From Dryomyza anilis (Eukaryota; Arthropoda; Insecta; Diptera; Dryomyzidae), in the NCBI GenBank assembly GCA_951804985.1, contig OX638132.1, positions 9,219,529 through 9,283,528 of the forward strand: a stretch of 64,000 bases of DNA, read 5' to 3'. The notes under the pieces are model-generated. The model was not told the origin of the DNA. It was given only the letters and a program-made list of their open reading frames with translations, and did no database searches. Positions 1 through 11,327 of this stretch are shown here, piece by piece (position 1 is the first letter of the stretch; every line of letters starts with the position of its first letter). A program made the translations under genes and the position numbers.

Positions 1-419
1 TGGGTTGCGTGTGACATACCTATTTGAGCTTCAGTGTTTACTGGGAACTAATTTCTATACTAACGGTTATTTCTATCAGTATTTGAGTTTGATAGTTTTC
101 TAACACAAAATTAGAAATTTTACATAATTAAAGCAAAATGGTAAATTTTAAAACTTTTGTGGTATATAGGATAAAAATCGAAAATTTCTACCACAATTGT
201 GGTAGAGTGCCAACACTGTTCGTTTCTTAAAATAAGCTTCTTAATTTTTTCCTGGCAATGCTGTTAAACTTGCTCCTACTATATTTAAACTGTCTTTGTC
301 TCGTATCCAAAATTTGAGAGCTCGCTCTCAGAGCATATTTAAAACTACTCTTTTGTTTTGGGGCGGGTTACGATTTTTAGTGTCCCCAACTAAATTCAAC
401 ACGTTCAACAACAACATCT
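1..419. other. Unremarkable AT-rich sequence
   Basis: No coding frame, repeat or RNA signature was recognised. A GAGCTCGCTCTCAGAGC stretch near 317-334 is a short imperfect palindrome only. Confidence 0.5.
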
Positions 420-1192
420 GCTGACCTAGGCTTGCCAACGCTGCTCCAAAAAAGAAAAACCACATCGATGAGAACAGAAGTGGACGCAAGAGCACAAGTT
501 GTGCTGCTCCACCAAGAGCGCCGCTCACAGCAGATGGTGCTGCGCTCATACGATTTGCTGCAAAGGAAAATGCGGAAAAAGCTTTTCAGTCGTCAGCTGC
601 TGCGCGTGAAGAGTAGTAGTAGTAGATACTACAGAGCAACAAACACACAGCGCTAGTTGAGTTGATGTCAGCCACACAAAAGGCCAAAAGCAAAAAAGTT
701 CTATTTTCGATTTGAACCGGATCCGCATGAAATACCCCAAAAACAAAAAACTCGAGAGTGCGTATTTTTTCTCAACAGATACCAACAAAATTGAACTCAA
801 ATCGATTCAATGAAATTCCTGTTTGTTGCGTTTTTTTTTTATGATAGTGTGATTGAAAATTGTTGTTTTGTTATTAAATTTGGTGAAGCGAGTTGGGTGC
901 TGTGCTCAATTTAAGTGTAACGTGACCTTAATTTATGGTGTGCATTAACATCGCTGTAATAAAATCAAACAGAACGAACACCTCACTCAAATGCATAAAT
1001 TATAAATATGAATAAAAACAAATTAAATAAGTGAACATGAAGTATTAAAAGCTGTGAATTTGCCAAACGTGCGAATTTAACCAAACAACCACATTTGTGT
1101 GGATGTTGTAGTGAATACTAGTGAAACAAACGTGTTTGAAATCATCTAAAAATTAGAATTTTCAATTTTAAAATCAAAAATAAATAAATAAA
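420..1192 (+). other. Candidate 5' leader (UTR-like) region
   Basis: This stretch has mixed, CAA/GTG-rich composition like dipteran 5' leaders (for example GTGAATACTAGTGAAACAAA near 1111-1130) and is less homopolymeric than the surrounding DNA. It leads directly to an ATG at 1193 in an A-rich context. Several upstream ATGs with short frames are present. Apparent frames of 70-84 codons on both strands at 328-800 lack recognisable domains. No TATA box or clear initiator was identified. The leader role is inferred from composition and from the splice site downstream. Confidence 0.25.
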
Positions 1193-1224
1193 ATGTTGTT
1201 TGAGGTCATATGCGTCGGATTCAA
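1193..1224 (+). CDS. Candidate first coding exon A (10 codons + 2 nt)
   Basis: An ATG in TAAA-ATG context opens MLFEVICVGF, followed by two bases of the next codon, then GTACGTAT at 1225, which is a good dipteran 5' splice site. Read through without splicing, the frame stops after 21 codons, so a function would require splicing. The exon ends in phase 2 (32 nt), the same phase as the candidates at 8624-8637 and 19306-19334. The N-terminus is hydrophobic. I do not recognise the protein. The call is an inference from start context, donor and shared phase; a chance ATG upstream of a chance donor is a real alternative. Confidence 0.25.
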
Positions 1225-1816
1225 GTACGTATACAACACAACAACAAGATGGTCGCCACATATAAACTGACAGTCAGACAGACAGACAGACCGAAAGCCT
1301 ATCAGACAGACCAACAGAGAATCACCAAAGAGACTTGTATAAACTACTATCAGAACAACTATACAATGAATTTAAATTAAAAAATAAGAAAAACTAAAAC
1401 CAAATAAACCACACAAAAAGTTGATGTGGTCTGACTGCATGAGTTGCTCAGCGTTAGATACTTTTGTGTTGTTGTAATATTTAATATAAAATCTTGCGGC
1501 GAATATACAGACTTATAGAAATGTACAATATACTGACGGCACTGACAAACATACTCAATGTAGTCATTGTCATGAGCACTAAAAATCCCCACGTATTTTC
1601 ACATAGACGCTGAGAGAGTGAGTGAAAATTATTACTTGTCAAGTGCGAGCAATGAGAAAAGTTAGAAATGTGCAAAAAATAAAAGCATGTGAGAATTATA
1701 TGAACGACCCAGTAGGAAATTTCCACATTACGTAATCGACGACCTTTTTATTACAAACGAACCACGAGGGTTCGAACTTACATCTTAAGTTAGGATTACT
1801 TCTACACAGACATATC
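1225..1816. other. Putative intronic/intergenic DNA
   Basis: No gene is visible. A short CAGA run lies at about 1268-1290. The rest is AT-rich single-copy-like sequence. Confidence 0.4.
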
Positions 1817-2060
1817 CTAGTCGGGGAATCTATGACAATGTAGACTGTGAACCGAGTTATAGCTTCTACATTTTAGATTACACTCTGATGGAGAAAATGT
1901 AGCGATATTCATTTCAATGTAATGTAACTGATTCTTTAGATTACATTGTATGTGTAATGTAGTGTGATCCGATAACATATTACAATGTAAACCCATTGTA
2001 ATGGGAGCGATTCGAATGTACATTCTTATGGTAAACATAATGTAATCTACAAAATTAATA
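1817..2060. repeat. TACATTGTA/TAATGTAAT motif cluster
   Basis: Variants of TACATTGTA, ACAATGTAA and TAATGTAATC recur in both orientations about every 20-40 bases. ATGTAGACTGTG at the left and AATGTAATCTAC at the right suggest a decayed palindromic MITE. No clear target-site duplication is visible. Confidence 0.35.
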
Positions 2061-2159
2061 AAATGCCTAAAAGTATGCACATTAATTATTAACTTTTACA
2101 ATTGTGTCTTCAAATTAATTGTGTCTTTGACAAAATTTTCACTTTTTTTAATATCATCA

Positions 2160-2480
2160 GGTCGTGTGTTTTCTCGTTCTACTCGGGCCGTCAAACCAAG
2201 CCCACCCCTTTGTAGTCCACTCCACTCTCAACAGAACCACGCATTATAGAGAGAATTCGTTCTTCAGTCGCACGACACGTTTGTGGAACAATCTCCCTGC
2301 ATACGTTTTTCCCGAAATTTTTGATATTGGCATCTTCAAAACAAACATTCACCGACACTACTCCATCTTTTCCCCCCTCCATTTAACCTATCATCCCTTC
2401 TTACGATCAACACTGTGCGTTGCATGTATAGGGGGCATCCCCTGAGCGTTGGTTAATTTGTAAAAAAATAAAAAAAATAT
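2160..2480 (+). mobile_element. 5'-truncated non-LTR retrotransposon (LINE) tail
   Basis: The translated frame at 2164-2445 contains SFFSRTTRLWNNLPAYVF followed by EIFDIGIFKTNIHRHY. This is the signature C-terminal block of reverse transcriptases in jockey/CR1-like insect LINEs, which reads roughly SFFPRTxRLWNxLPxxVF...FKxxVxRH. Only the last ~90 residues remain; the reverse transcriptase core and endonuclease are absent, as expected for 5' truncation during target-primed insertion. The frame ends with a stop at 2443-2445, followed by a GAGCGTTGGTT 3' UTR motif and an A-rich tail (about 2461-2480). The first codon shown is not an ATG, in keeping with truncation. Confidence 0.75.
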
Positions 2481-2532
2481 ATATATATTTTACCTTACTC
2501 GTCTGTACATTACTGCTGTATTAATACTTACA

Positions 2533-3048
2533 TAGTAAGCTAAAATACGATAAAGTTCAGTCAGATTGTATTATGAACACTGTAATTTTCGTAATAAGAG
2601 TGATGTGGAGTAGCTTTATATTGTAAGCGAAAAGTTCCTTTTGTGTTTTACCGTAAAATGAGTACTACAAATGTCGTCTTGAATATAATGTGGGTGGAAT
2701 ATAGTAATAGTAAGCTAAAATACGATAAAGTTCAGTCAGATTGTATTATGAACACTGTAATTTTCGTAATAAGAGTAATGTGGAGTAGCTTTATATTGTA
2801 AGCGAAAAGTTCCTTTTGTGTTTTACCGTAAAATGAGTACTACAAATGTCGTCTTGAATATAATGTGGGTGGAATATAGTAATAGTAAGCTAAAATACGA
2901 TAAAGTTCAGTCAGATTGTATTATGAACACTGTCTTTTTTCAGAGTAATGTGGAGTAGCTTTATATTGTAAGCGAAAAGTTCCTTTTGTGTTTTACCGTA
3001 AAATGAGTACTACAAATGTCGTCTTGAATATAATGTGGGTGGAATATA
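2533..3048. repeat. 175-bp tandem repeat array (about 3 copies)
   Basis: Units start at 2533, 2708 and 2883 with TAGTAAGCTAAAATACGATA. The first two are almost identical over 175 bp. The third lacks about 10 bases around 2933-2942, where a CTTTTTTCAG variant replaces the AATTTTCGTAATAAG segment, and ends in GGAATATA at 3048. No coding potential is seen. It starts about 50 bases after the LINE tail. Confidence 0.95.
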
Positions 3049-4619
3049 TGGATTATTTTCAGGATACTTCACTTAATTTCCTATTGGGGAGATGTGTTAA
3101 TTCGCCGTAAAGCGTAAAATGTACGCGTAATAGAAAGAGAGAGATAAATAGAGAGAAGAGCTTTTCGATAGAATACTATAATATTTGTAGTATAAATTCG
3201 AATTTTTAGTTATTGTTTTATAGGTGTTTGTTGCTTGTGTTGCACCAAGTTATATGAAAATGTCGAAAACATGTGCTTTTTACATTTTTGTTATTGTTTA
3301 TAATTGAGTTTTACCTTTAATATATATATTTATAATATATATAAAAGTCACGAGAATAACCTGTATGCTTGCTCTCTTGTATTCTCTTCTACATTGAGCT
3401 AAATAATCACAGTGTGGCCAGATAAAGCGATGTATGTATGCGTTTTAAAAATTTTGGAAATTTTTTAAAGAATTATTTATTTAACACTTTCAGAAATTTG
3501 TTACCAAATATTTAAAATATTTATATTTAAAATATTATATTATATTTAAAATATATAGTAATTTATACTTGTGTATTTATTTCTTATTAAATAGTAATGT
3601 ATTCAGTGTCAAATGAATTAATTTGAATATTTTTTAAAAATAAAAATGTCAACGTTATCAGCTACAAATTGTTTTCAAAATCGATTGAATATCGTGTGAC
3701 TACAATTTTTAATTCATGTATAAAATGAAACATTGAGTACGTTCGTTTTGAGAGTTTTTATGTTGCCAGCATCTAAATCATACAACATAAAAAAATAAAT
3801 TTGGAATATTTGTATAGAAAAATAGTTGGCAAAACAAAAATATTGAAGAAACGTTCGATTCAAAGTGCGAAACGATGCAACGTTTGTAATAGGTTATACC
3901 ATTTTTTGACGAAGGGGACTGGAAGCTTATCATAATAACACGATAATATAAAGATAATTGATTAGAGGGAAATCTTTATTTCTATGAATAGTTTTATTTT
4001 CATTTTTTGCGATTTGATTGTACAATTTTGGGCTATAAAATGTTGGTTCATTTTTAAACTATATGGCCACACTGTTTATTCGCTGTTATCTGTGTGCTCA
4101 GTGGTGTCATGTTTTTTGTTTGCTTTATTTTACATATTTTTAAAAGTTATCTTTCAACTGAGCGAAGGTTAAAAAACTCACAAATATATGTAGCAACAAA
4201 TTATAATGACTTTTTTGTCGATTGAATTTAGTATTAATATCAAATGCAGAAAATTTATTGATTATTTTGAGTATGTCAAGTTGAACCTTTAAATTTTTTT
4301 TTTTTTTTTTTACAAATTCTTTAAAATATAAAAATGTTTAAACGCCAAATAGTTTATATATTAGTTGTTCGATTGTTCACGAGTTCTCAATTGGATTTAC
4401 ACGTTAAATGTTGACTACTCAAACTAAATGACTAAATTATTTCCTAAAATATGAATAAAAAACCCTCACGGTTTGGTACCTCTAATATGATAGGTTGTAC
4501 AAGAATTTTGAATCAGAACAAAACTTATATTTAGAAAATTTTGCCGTGGTGATCATTTTAGTTGATTACTTAGACAATTGTTTTCTTATATAAATATTGA
4601 GCTACTATAGAGATAAATA
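3049..4619. other. AT-rich non-coding stretch
   Basis: I see only AT-rich sequence with short TA runs (about 3318-3345) and a T tract (about 4298-4311). A 62-codon frame at 3984-4172 is hydrophobic and T-rich and has no recognisable domain. Confidence 0.4.
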
Positions 4620-4964
4620 TAAAGCTACCCAGCAAAGAAAACGATAATTTAACGATATCGAAACGATATCAATTATAGGCTCAAACTGTCATTTTCGACC
4701 ATCTGTAATGATACGAAAACGATAGGGTTTTGATAAAAATTAACCTATCGAAAATGATACAATTGTTTTTCTCGCTATAGATATCGAAAAGATATCGTAT
4801 ATGCTTTTATTTTCGATAAACAAATTTTATTTGTTCAGAAAATGTTATTTGTTGACAAAAATTCGAAAGGAAACGCAATTAAATTTTCAAATACTTTGAG
4901 TTTTATATCGAAAATTTATCATTATTGTATCGAATTTAAAAATTATCGTCAAATGGTTTGAGTT
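4620..4964. repeat. Decayed ACGATATCG-rich repeat
   Basis: The segment begins near CCCAGCAAAGAAAACGATA and is rich in CGATA/TATCG motifs. Its second half (about 4774-4960) is clearly related to 23757-23915 and to the corresponding part of the duplicated copy: both contain CAAATTTTATTT...ATTTATCATTAT and end in CAAATGGTTTG. A related start (CCCAGCAAATCAAACGATAT) lies near 32968. It is an old dispersed repeat; its superfamily is unknown. Confidence 0.45.
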
Positions 4965-5515
4965 TTGTATATATAAAAAACTCATTTTTCGTCTGTTTGT
5001 TTGTTTGTGCGCTATGCAAACATACAACTGTGCTCGGATTTCCTTAAAATTTCAAATATATATCCTACAGACCCAGAAGAAGGTCACTATATAATTTCAT
5101 TGACCACGACCACATTTACGCCCATTTTTATTTTTGGTGTATAATTCAGATTCATAGCAAAATCACTGAACGTATTTTTCTGCAAACTTGCTATGATATA
5201 AAGTCCATGCAGTATCCTAAACCATAAATAAACAACATTGGGCAAAGGGGAGTGGCACCTTCCATAGAACCCAAAAATTCAGTACGCTATATCTCAACAC
5301 TAATGTTATCGATTTCCACCAAACTTTAAATTTGGATGATACTAAGCTTACTTAATCTCATTACACCAAATTCACCATACCAAAGCTCACCATACCAAAG
5401 ATCATCACACCGAAACTCACCACACTAAAATTCACCACACTAAAACGCACCACACTAAAACTCACCACACTAAAATTCACCACACTAAAACTCACCAAAA
5501 TAAAAATTATTAAGA
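4965..5515 (+). mobile_element. Non-autonomous Helitron, copy 1
   Basis: The 5' part (TATATATAAAAAACTCATTT, then TCTGTTTG repeats and a TATATATCCTACAGACC block) matches the copies at 17198-18580, 24190-24754 and 26978-27542 throughout. It contains the same GTGGCACCTTCCATAGAACCC block and ends in a minisatellite of about ten CTCACCACACTAAAA-type 10-11-bp units (5366-5515). The hairpin and CTAG end seen in the best copy are not recognisable here, so the 3' end is lost or diverged. Confidence 0.8.
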
Positions 5516-7066
5516 TTTGAAAGAAAGAACGTGGGGGCGCTTCCAATAGAAAATATTATCAACCGCCCACCGTTTTGCATTGTCATCTAGTTCTAGGATA
5601 TGGCCCTAGCTCATCGGAAAGTTAGTTTAAAACAATTACAAAATTTGTACTGAACAGACCGACAAGAATGCGAGTTAATAAAAACGTTTTAAAAGTGTTA
5701 ATATTTGTAACTTTGCTCAAGAGCGTGAATAAAGTTTCGAGGTTGTATAACATCGAAATCAATTTCGGTAAAAATACCTGGGTGATTTTATTGATTAAAT
5801 CGTGTAAATAGTGGTAACTCTGCTCTACACTAAACTTTTAGCGCCTATTTGACGTTAGTTCTATGAGCTTATACTAAAAAAAATATACACTTTAACAGCA
5901 ACAAATCAAACTGAGGTCATTTGCTTATACTACACATATTTGTTGTGTTTTTTTTTTATATGTTCATAGAACGACCGCGCGCTCAGTCAACATGTTTCGA
6001 AAAAAAACCTATGTACTTGAGGTAGAATTAATATTGTTGTGGAAGCAGTATACTGGCAACTAACAACCACAACTATTAGTACTTTGCGCATGTGTGGTAT
6101 GTGTGTGATTTTGTTTAGCGAAGCTTGCTGTTTTTTTTTTTTTTGTTGTTGGTCGCTCGCTGTATATGCGAGATACAGGAAGAACCTTGGCTTGTCTTCA
6201 TCTACGGCGTCTCCACTACATTGTCTATGAAATGGAATTTATTTATTATATAGCGTACAATTTGTTGTTGGGTAGTTTATTTAGTTTTTTTTTTTTTGCT
6301 ACGAGGCTAGATACAAAACAAAAACAACAACCATATCACCTGGTAAAATATACAAATAGCGTTGTGCAAAAAAAAAAACATATATTTCTCGTTTTTCACA
6401 TGGCTTTAGATACTATTTATTACTTAAGCTTATACAAATTATATAAAAAAAGAATCATTTCACATAACTTTGTTTTTATTTCATTCTAAAAAATCATTTA
6501 TTCGACATTGTGCCCGTCACACAAAAACATCTCTTATGCTCTCTAATGTCAAGTTTGCTCTTTGCACGAAGCTTTTTCGGGCTCATTTTACGTGACCTTT
6601 TTTGTGACAGGTTGCGGCTAAAGGTGTAGGCACTGCCAGGCACAAATGTCTTACGTTTCATACATCGGCCATTCCACGTCAAACTGGGCACTTTTGAAAT
6701 TTCGTCTTTTTGATTTCGTTTAAACTTTGCACTCACGTTCTGTGTTCAAAAATATTTTACGTGTTTCTTGTTTAATATTTTTTTTTAGTTCTAAATTGAA
6801 AAATTTCGTTGAAATTCAATATTTTGCATTCACTTAAGTACTTAAACCATAAGTTCAATATTGAACAACTGAACTTTAAAAGGTAATGGATTTTTCTAAA
6901 TAATAGTTTAATCATTTTTAAAACATCTAATACAAACATATCAAGAAATGTTGGTCTGGAAATTTCAAAAAATTTTAATATATTGACGCAGTTCAAACTC
7001 AAACGTCAGGAAATACTTATTCTTTTGGAAAAAAAATCTTTTAAAATAGTAAGTTTTGAGGTCCCA
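5516..7066. other. AT-rich non-coding stretch
   Basis: No supported gene. A minus-strand frame at 6494-6736 (about 80 codons, GTG at the upstream end, first ATG well inside) is richer in GC and basic residues than its surroundings but matches no family I know. Its 6669-6735 part (CCATTCCACGTCAAA) resembles the ends of the elements at 32490 and 43165, so it is probably repeat-derived. T tracts lie at about 6128-6145 and 6283-6297. Confidence 0.35.
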
Positions 7067-7286
7067 CACCCAGAAAAAATACTATATAAATAATAGTTTT
7101 TTTACTATGAAAAATTGTCAATAGGATATATTATTTTTTTAATCGGAAAATACCATTAAATATTAGAAAATACCATGACATTGTCATTGAGTTTATATGA
7201 AAAGATTTATTTTTTGTATACTATTAAATCAATAATTGTCATATTGACCAATTTTAATGGGATTTGAGGGAATTTTTTTCTGGATG
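7067..7286 (+). mobile_element. CACCCAG-ended MITE, copy 1 (220 bp)
   Basis: The element runs from CACCCAGAAAAAATACTATA to TTTTTTCTGGATG, nearly inverted ends, flanked on both sides by CA (7065-7066 and 7287-7288), which looks like a two-base target duplication. The interior (GTCAATAGGATA, then AATACCATTAAAT and TTTTAATGGGATTTGAGG) is almost the same as 54320-54540, showing a true family. It has no coding capacity. Confidence 0.88.
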
Positions 7287-8440
7287 CACTCTCAAATGTT
7301 TAGTGTTCAATATTTCAGTGTTGGTGCAGTATTGATATAGATTTGCGATGGTTAAAAAAAAAAATGTGCTGATCACCAAAATCGGTTTTGAAATTTTCGG
7401 ACCATCATTTCTGATTTTGTTTGTATTAAATGTTTTAAAAAATCTTAAAATGTTCTACGTTGCTGCTGATCACTGACTGTTTTCCTTGTCAATATCATTA
7501 GGCCATGATACTGTCTATACTAATAGAGTAAATTCCTACTAGGGTACATCGATCGATGATATCATAATCTTTTTACCATTTATGTTATACCTTTTCTAGT
7601 CTAATTTTATTTATCAATTTTTTTGATTATTTTGCTGTGTTATATCCGTTTATTTCTTTGTGAAGTTTAGTTCTTTTAGATATTGTAGTATTTCTGTGAA
7701 AATTAGCATTGAACGATCTGAGATATGTCTTTTTGACAATTGTGGAATTTTGAAAACTTTTAATTATAGCAAAAATGCATTTAATTTAAACAAAAATTTA
7801 ATGATGAATAGTAATATTTTTAAATAATTGTTTTTAATTAGCTGAAAACATGGAAACTTTTACACTAAATTTTTATTACGACTAAATTTCAAATTTTTTT
7901 TTTTATGGAAATGCACTTTTTACTCATTTCACCAAATACAAAACAAATAAATTTATTAAATTTCTAATTACATTTAATTTAGTAATGCAATGAATTATAA
8001 TAACATAAACGAATGGTTCTTTCTACGCCGAATTTAAGTTGACTGCATAATAAAAATGTTAATATCCAACAAAAATACAAAAAACTACAAAATTGCACTT
8101 ATGTCCTTTTGTATTTCAACGAATCTACTTTGTGAAAATCATTATAAAACAGAAAAGGAAAAATATTTTATAAACTAATTTGTGAAATTAATCAAATAAC
8201 GAAGTGTTTACAAGCTAAGAAAAAAAACATATATATTTTTTTCATCAGTATTAAATAAAAAAATAATCTTATTATATCGAACATTATTAATAAATTATTT
8301 ATAACGTTTATGTGAGTTTCTGTTAATTTGTGTACAAAAAAAAAAGTAATAAACAAATCGGCAATAACAAAAGAATAAAATCAATTGAAACACAAATATT
8401 TGAACGCATTTGTCAAAATTATTTGTTTGAAAGTCATTAG
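7287..8440. other. AT-rich non-coding stretch
   Basis: Nothing beyond AT-rich sequence was recognised. Confidence 0.4.
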
Positions 8441-8623
8441 CAGCAGCAAAAACTACAATCAACTTTACAACAAGTACAGTTTTACCTGCTGCACAAACAA
8501 CATCATCGCTTATATAAAAACAAAAACCAATTCTTACCACTTTTTAAATTATCGGTTTCCAAAAAAAATTACTTCAAAGTGGATACCATATCACTACCAC
8601 TGGGAGGACTTTCTCACGTGAGG

Positions 8624-8637
8624 ATGGCTCTAGCAAG
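8624..8637 (+). CDS. Candidate first coding exon B (4 codons + 2 nt)
   Basis: ATGGCTCTAGCAAG is followed by GTAAGC at 8638, giving AAG|GTAAGC, a near-consensus 5' splice site. It encodes MALA plus two bases (phase 2). The upstream 8441-8623 is leader-like (CAGCAGCAAAAACTACAATC) and remains open in this frame without another ATG back to a TAG at 8438. An internal exon starting after ATTAG at 8440 is therefore an alternative reading. The phase agrees with the other two candidates. I cannot name a gene. Confidence 0.25.
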
Positions 8638-8743
8638 GTAAGCAATTTAGCAACAACTTCACAAACATTCTTTAAAGTATATACCTAGATAATTTGTCTT
8701 AAGCTAAGATTGGGAACTGTATTCGGAATAGAATCACCACACA

Positions 8744-8862
8744 GATATTTACTATTAAATTTAGTCAATAGGATAAATTGTTATTTTAACCGGTTAATGA
8801 CTTTAAATACTACAAATTACTTAAAATAATTTTTGAGTTTATAGGAAATATTTATTTTTGGA
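8744..8862 (+). mobile_element. Degenerate CACCCAG-type MITE fragment
   Basis: TTTAGTCAATAGGATAAATT followed by GTTATTTTAACCGG and a TTTAAATACTAC block follow the order seen in the intact copy at 54320-54540, with more mismatches and no clean ends. Confidence 0.4.
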
Positions 8863-8983
8863 ATGGAACTAACATTTTTCATCTACCCAAAATTCTCGTG
8901 TTTGGGTCGGTCTCTCACCTTGGAAGACAAAACTAAACTGACTTCTTGTTGGTCATTTATATGATAAAACTTGGTGATTATCA

Positions 8984-9164
8984 GCCCTATTCTAGTAAGC
9001 AATGACAATTGTTATCAATAACAATTGATACAAATGACAATTGCTTCATACTTTTACGTCAATATACATAGAAAATGAAAATGACAGAATACGAAATAGT
9101 GACAATTGTGACAAAGCGCAATATTGTGACCGAATTTAATTTGTGACTCGTGCCAGAATAGGGC
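8984..9164. mobile_element. Short MITE with GCCCTATTCT ends (181 bp)
   Basis: It begins GCCCTATTCTAG and ends CCAGAATAGGGC, a 10-12 bp inverted repeat. The interior repeats GACAATTG/CAATTGTC in both orientations, so the element is strongly palindromic. A second left end of the same kind (GCCCTATTCTGACTAATATC) occurs at about 42832. No target duplication is clear. Confidence 0.7.
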
Positions 9165-10447
9165 AGTATGACTCTAATTTATGTGATATATGCAATACTC
9201 CTGTTACTTCACATCATCTGATTTTTCAATGCCTTTTATTTCTCTAAATCAAAGTGCTTTAAATTATTTATTTGACTGAATTTCATGGATTTTAAAGCTA
9301 CAGTAGCAAGTAAACTATAACAGTTTGACCACTTGGAAAGGTGTCTGGTGATTTAACCGTATATATTTATGTCAATTACAACGTGATTTTTTCAAATAAT
9401 ATATATTTTTTTCTATATAGAGCAGACGGAACTACGTGTTTTTATTGAATAAGGTTGTAAATGACATATTGTAAAATGCACGTACAACACAATTATTATT
9501 TAACATTTCAAATTGTGACTTTGAAGCGCTTTAATGTTGTCAAATTTAGATAAAATTTAAAAACAAAACTATGCAAAACGAAAACATAAAAAGTATAGAA
9601 ACTCTTTGTTTTATTATTCATACAACTTTATTATTTATAAAACAATATGTTGGCAATGCTGCCACCGCAAAATTGTATCTAATTGCTCCAGTAATTTCAT
9701 TGAATCTCATGGTAAATGAGAACACACTACGTTTAGTACAATGTGGCAACCTTTGTGCTAAAATGAGTTGCCATGTATTCATTCTGCTCAGTTGTTGTTG
9801 CCGTTTCATGTCAATCTCATCTCGTTTTGTATGGTTTTCGCAAAATTTCTAGGTAGTTTTTTTTTAATATATGAAGGGAAACTTTTTTTTTGTGATGAAA
9901 GCTCACGCTGAAAAAAAGGGGCTATACCGAACAAAATTTTGTATGCATACATTTATGTTTGGAGCTTTGTGTAAACATAACATATATACGCCTGATAAAT
10001 CTTTTATAAACAGGGTTGTAAAGAGCTCCAATTTACATTTAGCCTAACCAATAAACGATATAAAGTCGACTTTTAAAATAGTAGCAGCTTATTTGACAAA
10101 TTACTCATATATTTATTTTGCTGGTACTATCTTTAAAGTCGACATTATTTCGTTTATTGGTTATACTGATTTGATGTTTCCTCTTAAAATGGTGTGTGTA
10201 CAAATAGAAACGAAATTATTCTATATCCAAACAAAAACGTATTTGAACCGAAACGTTAATATATACAAAATCAAACTTGTTTTGGAACGACCTGAATATA
10301 AATATGTTTCCGGAGAAACATATCAGTTGTTTTAGTTCAAATATCAGGATTTGCATATATACAAATTTTTCGATGACATTTTTGTATTTTTTAAATTTAT
10401 GTATTTAAAAATAAAATATTAAGGGTATACATTTCACTTCGTATCTA
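9165..10447. other. AT-rich non-coding stretch
   Basis: No supported gene. The 93-codon ATG frame at 9571-9852 overlaps an equally open frame on the other strand, has no domain, and is probably chance. Confidence 0.35.
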
Positions 10448-10944
10448 CACCGAGAAAATAAAACTTTAAAATCACTTTAAACTCCGGTGCAAAACATTAT
10501 AATTAAAAATGTGCATGTATGGAAGTCAGCCATATTTGAAAATTAAAAATTTTAAAAGTGTTTACATTAAATTTTAAATAAATTTTATATTTTAATGTGA
10601 CACTTTAATTTTTAAAGTTGGACTTTTACTTCTAAGATGTCACTTTTAATTTTTTGTAAGACTACAAAAAATGCTCTCAATGAGCGTCAGATCGTATGAC
10701 CATTGCCTGCGTTACCTCTCTCTCGTCTCATTATTGATCTTTGTGGTAATTCTTAACCATTCCGACATCCCTTTTATTCGTACAGTTCATCAAATTGTGC
10801 TTATGAACTATGTTCATCTGGCATGAAGATAAATTGAGTTAAATGATATACATTGAATTTGAATGTGATAAATTTTAAATTAAAGTGTTACACTTTAAAT
10901 TCGTTAAATCTTTAAATTGATAGCGTGAACTTTTTTTCTCGGTG
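10448..10944 (+). mobile_element. CACCGAG-ended MITE, copy 1 (497 bp)
   Basis: It runs from CACCGAGAAAATAAAACTTT to TTTTTTTCTCGGTG, flanked by TA on both sides. It shares its whole interior with 30766-31281, including CTTTAAACTCCGGT, TCAGATCGTATG and CATCCCTTTTATTCGTAC. TA target duplication and inverted ends fit a Tc1/mariner-type non-autonomous element. There are repeated ACTTTAAA motifs near both ends. Confidence 0.92.
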
Positions 10945-11285
10945 TACTTTGTATATGCGTATGTTGTAAAAATTATGAGCTTTATAGTGTAGAATTTTTA
11001 CGACATATTTATATTGATTTTCTTAAAAAAAGATTGTTATCTTGTGAAAGTTAACAACAAATATATAACTGGAAGAGTAACTGAATATAAATCTCACAAT
11101 ATATGGTTATATATGAAACACTTGGACAATATTACAATCAGATCAAAAATAAATTCAATTTCGATTTAAATTTAAATTCACCATTCCTAATACATGTATG
11201 GTAATTTCGAATTACATTTTAATTATAATCAAATCAAACAAATCTTTTTTTTATCCGTGTATAACTGCGCAGAGAGATAGTAAAA

Positions 11286-11286
11286 A

Positions 11287-11326
<40 letters not shown>

Positions 11327-11327
11327 T
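11286..11327. repeat. (TA)n(GA)n microsatellite
   Basis: A pure TA run of about 16 bases passes directly into a GA run of about 26 bases. Confidence 0.95.

Noticed and set aside
6494..6736. 80-codon basic protein on the minus strand
   Set aside because: The longest reading lacks an ATG, and part of it resembles the terminus of a repeat family at 32490 and 43165.
9571..9852. 93-codon ATG frame
   Set aside because: Both strands are open across it, no domain or codon bias, and no splice or leader context.
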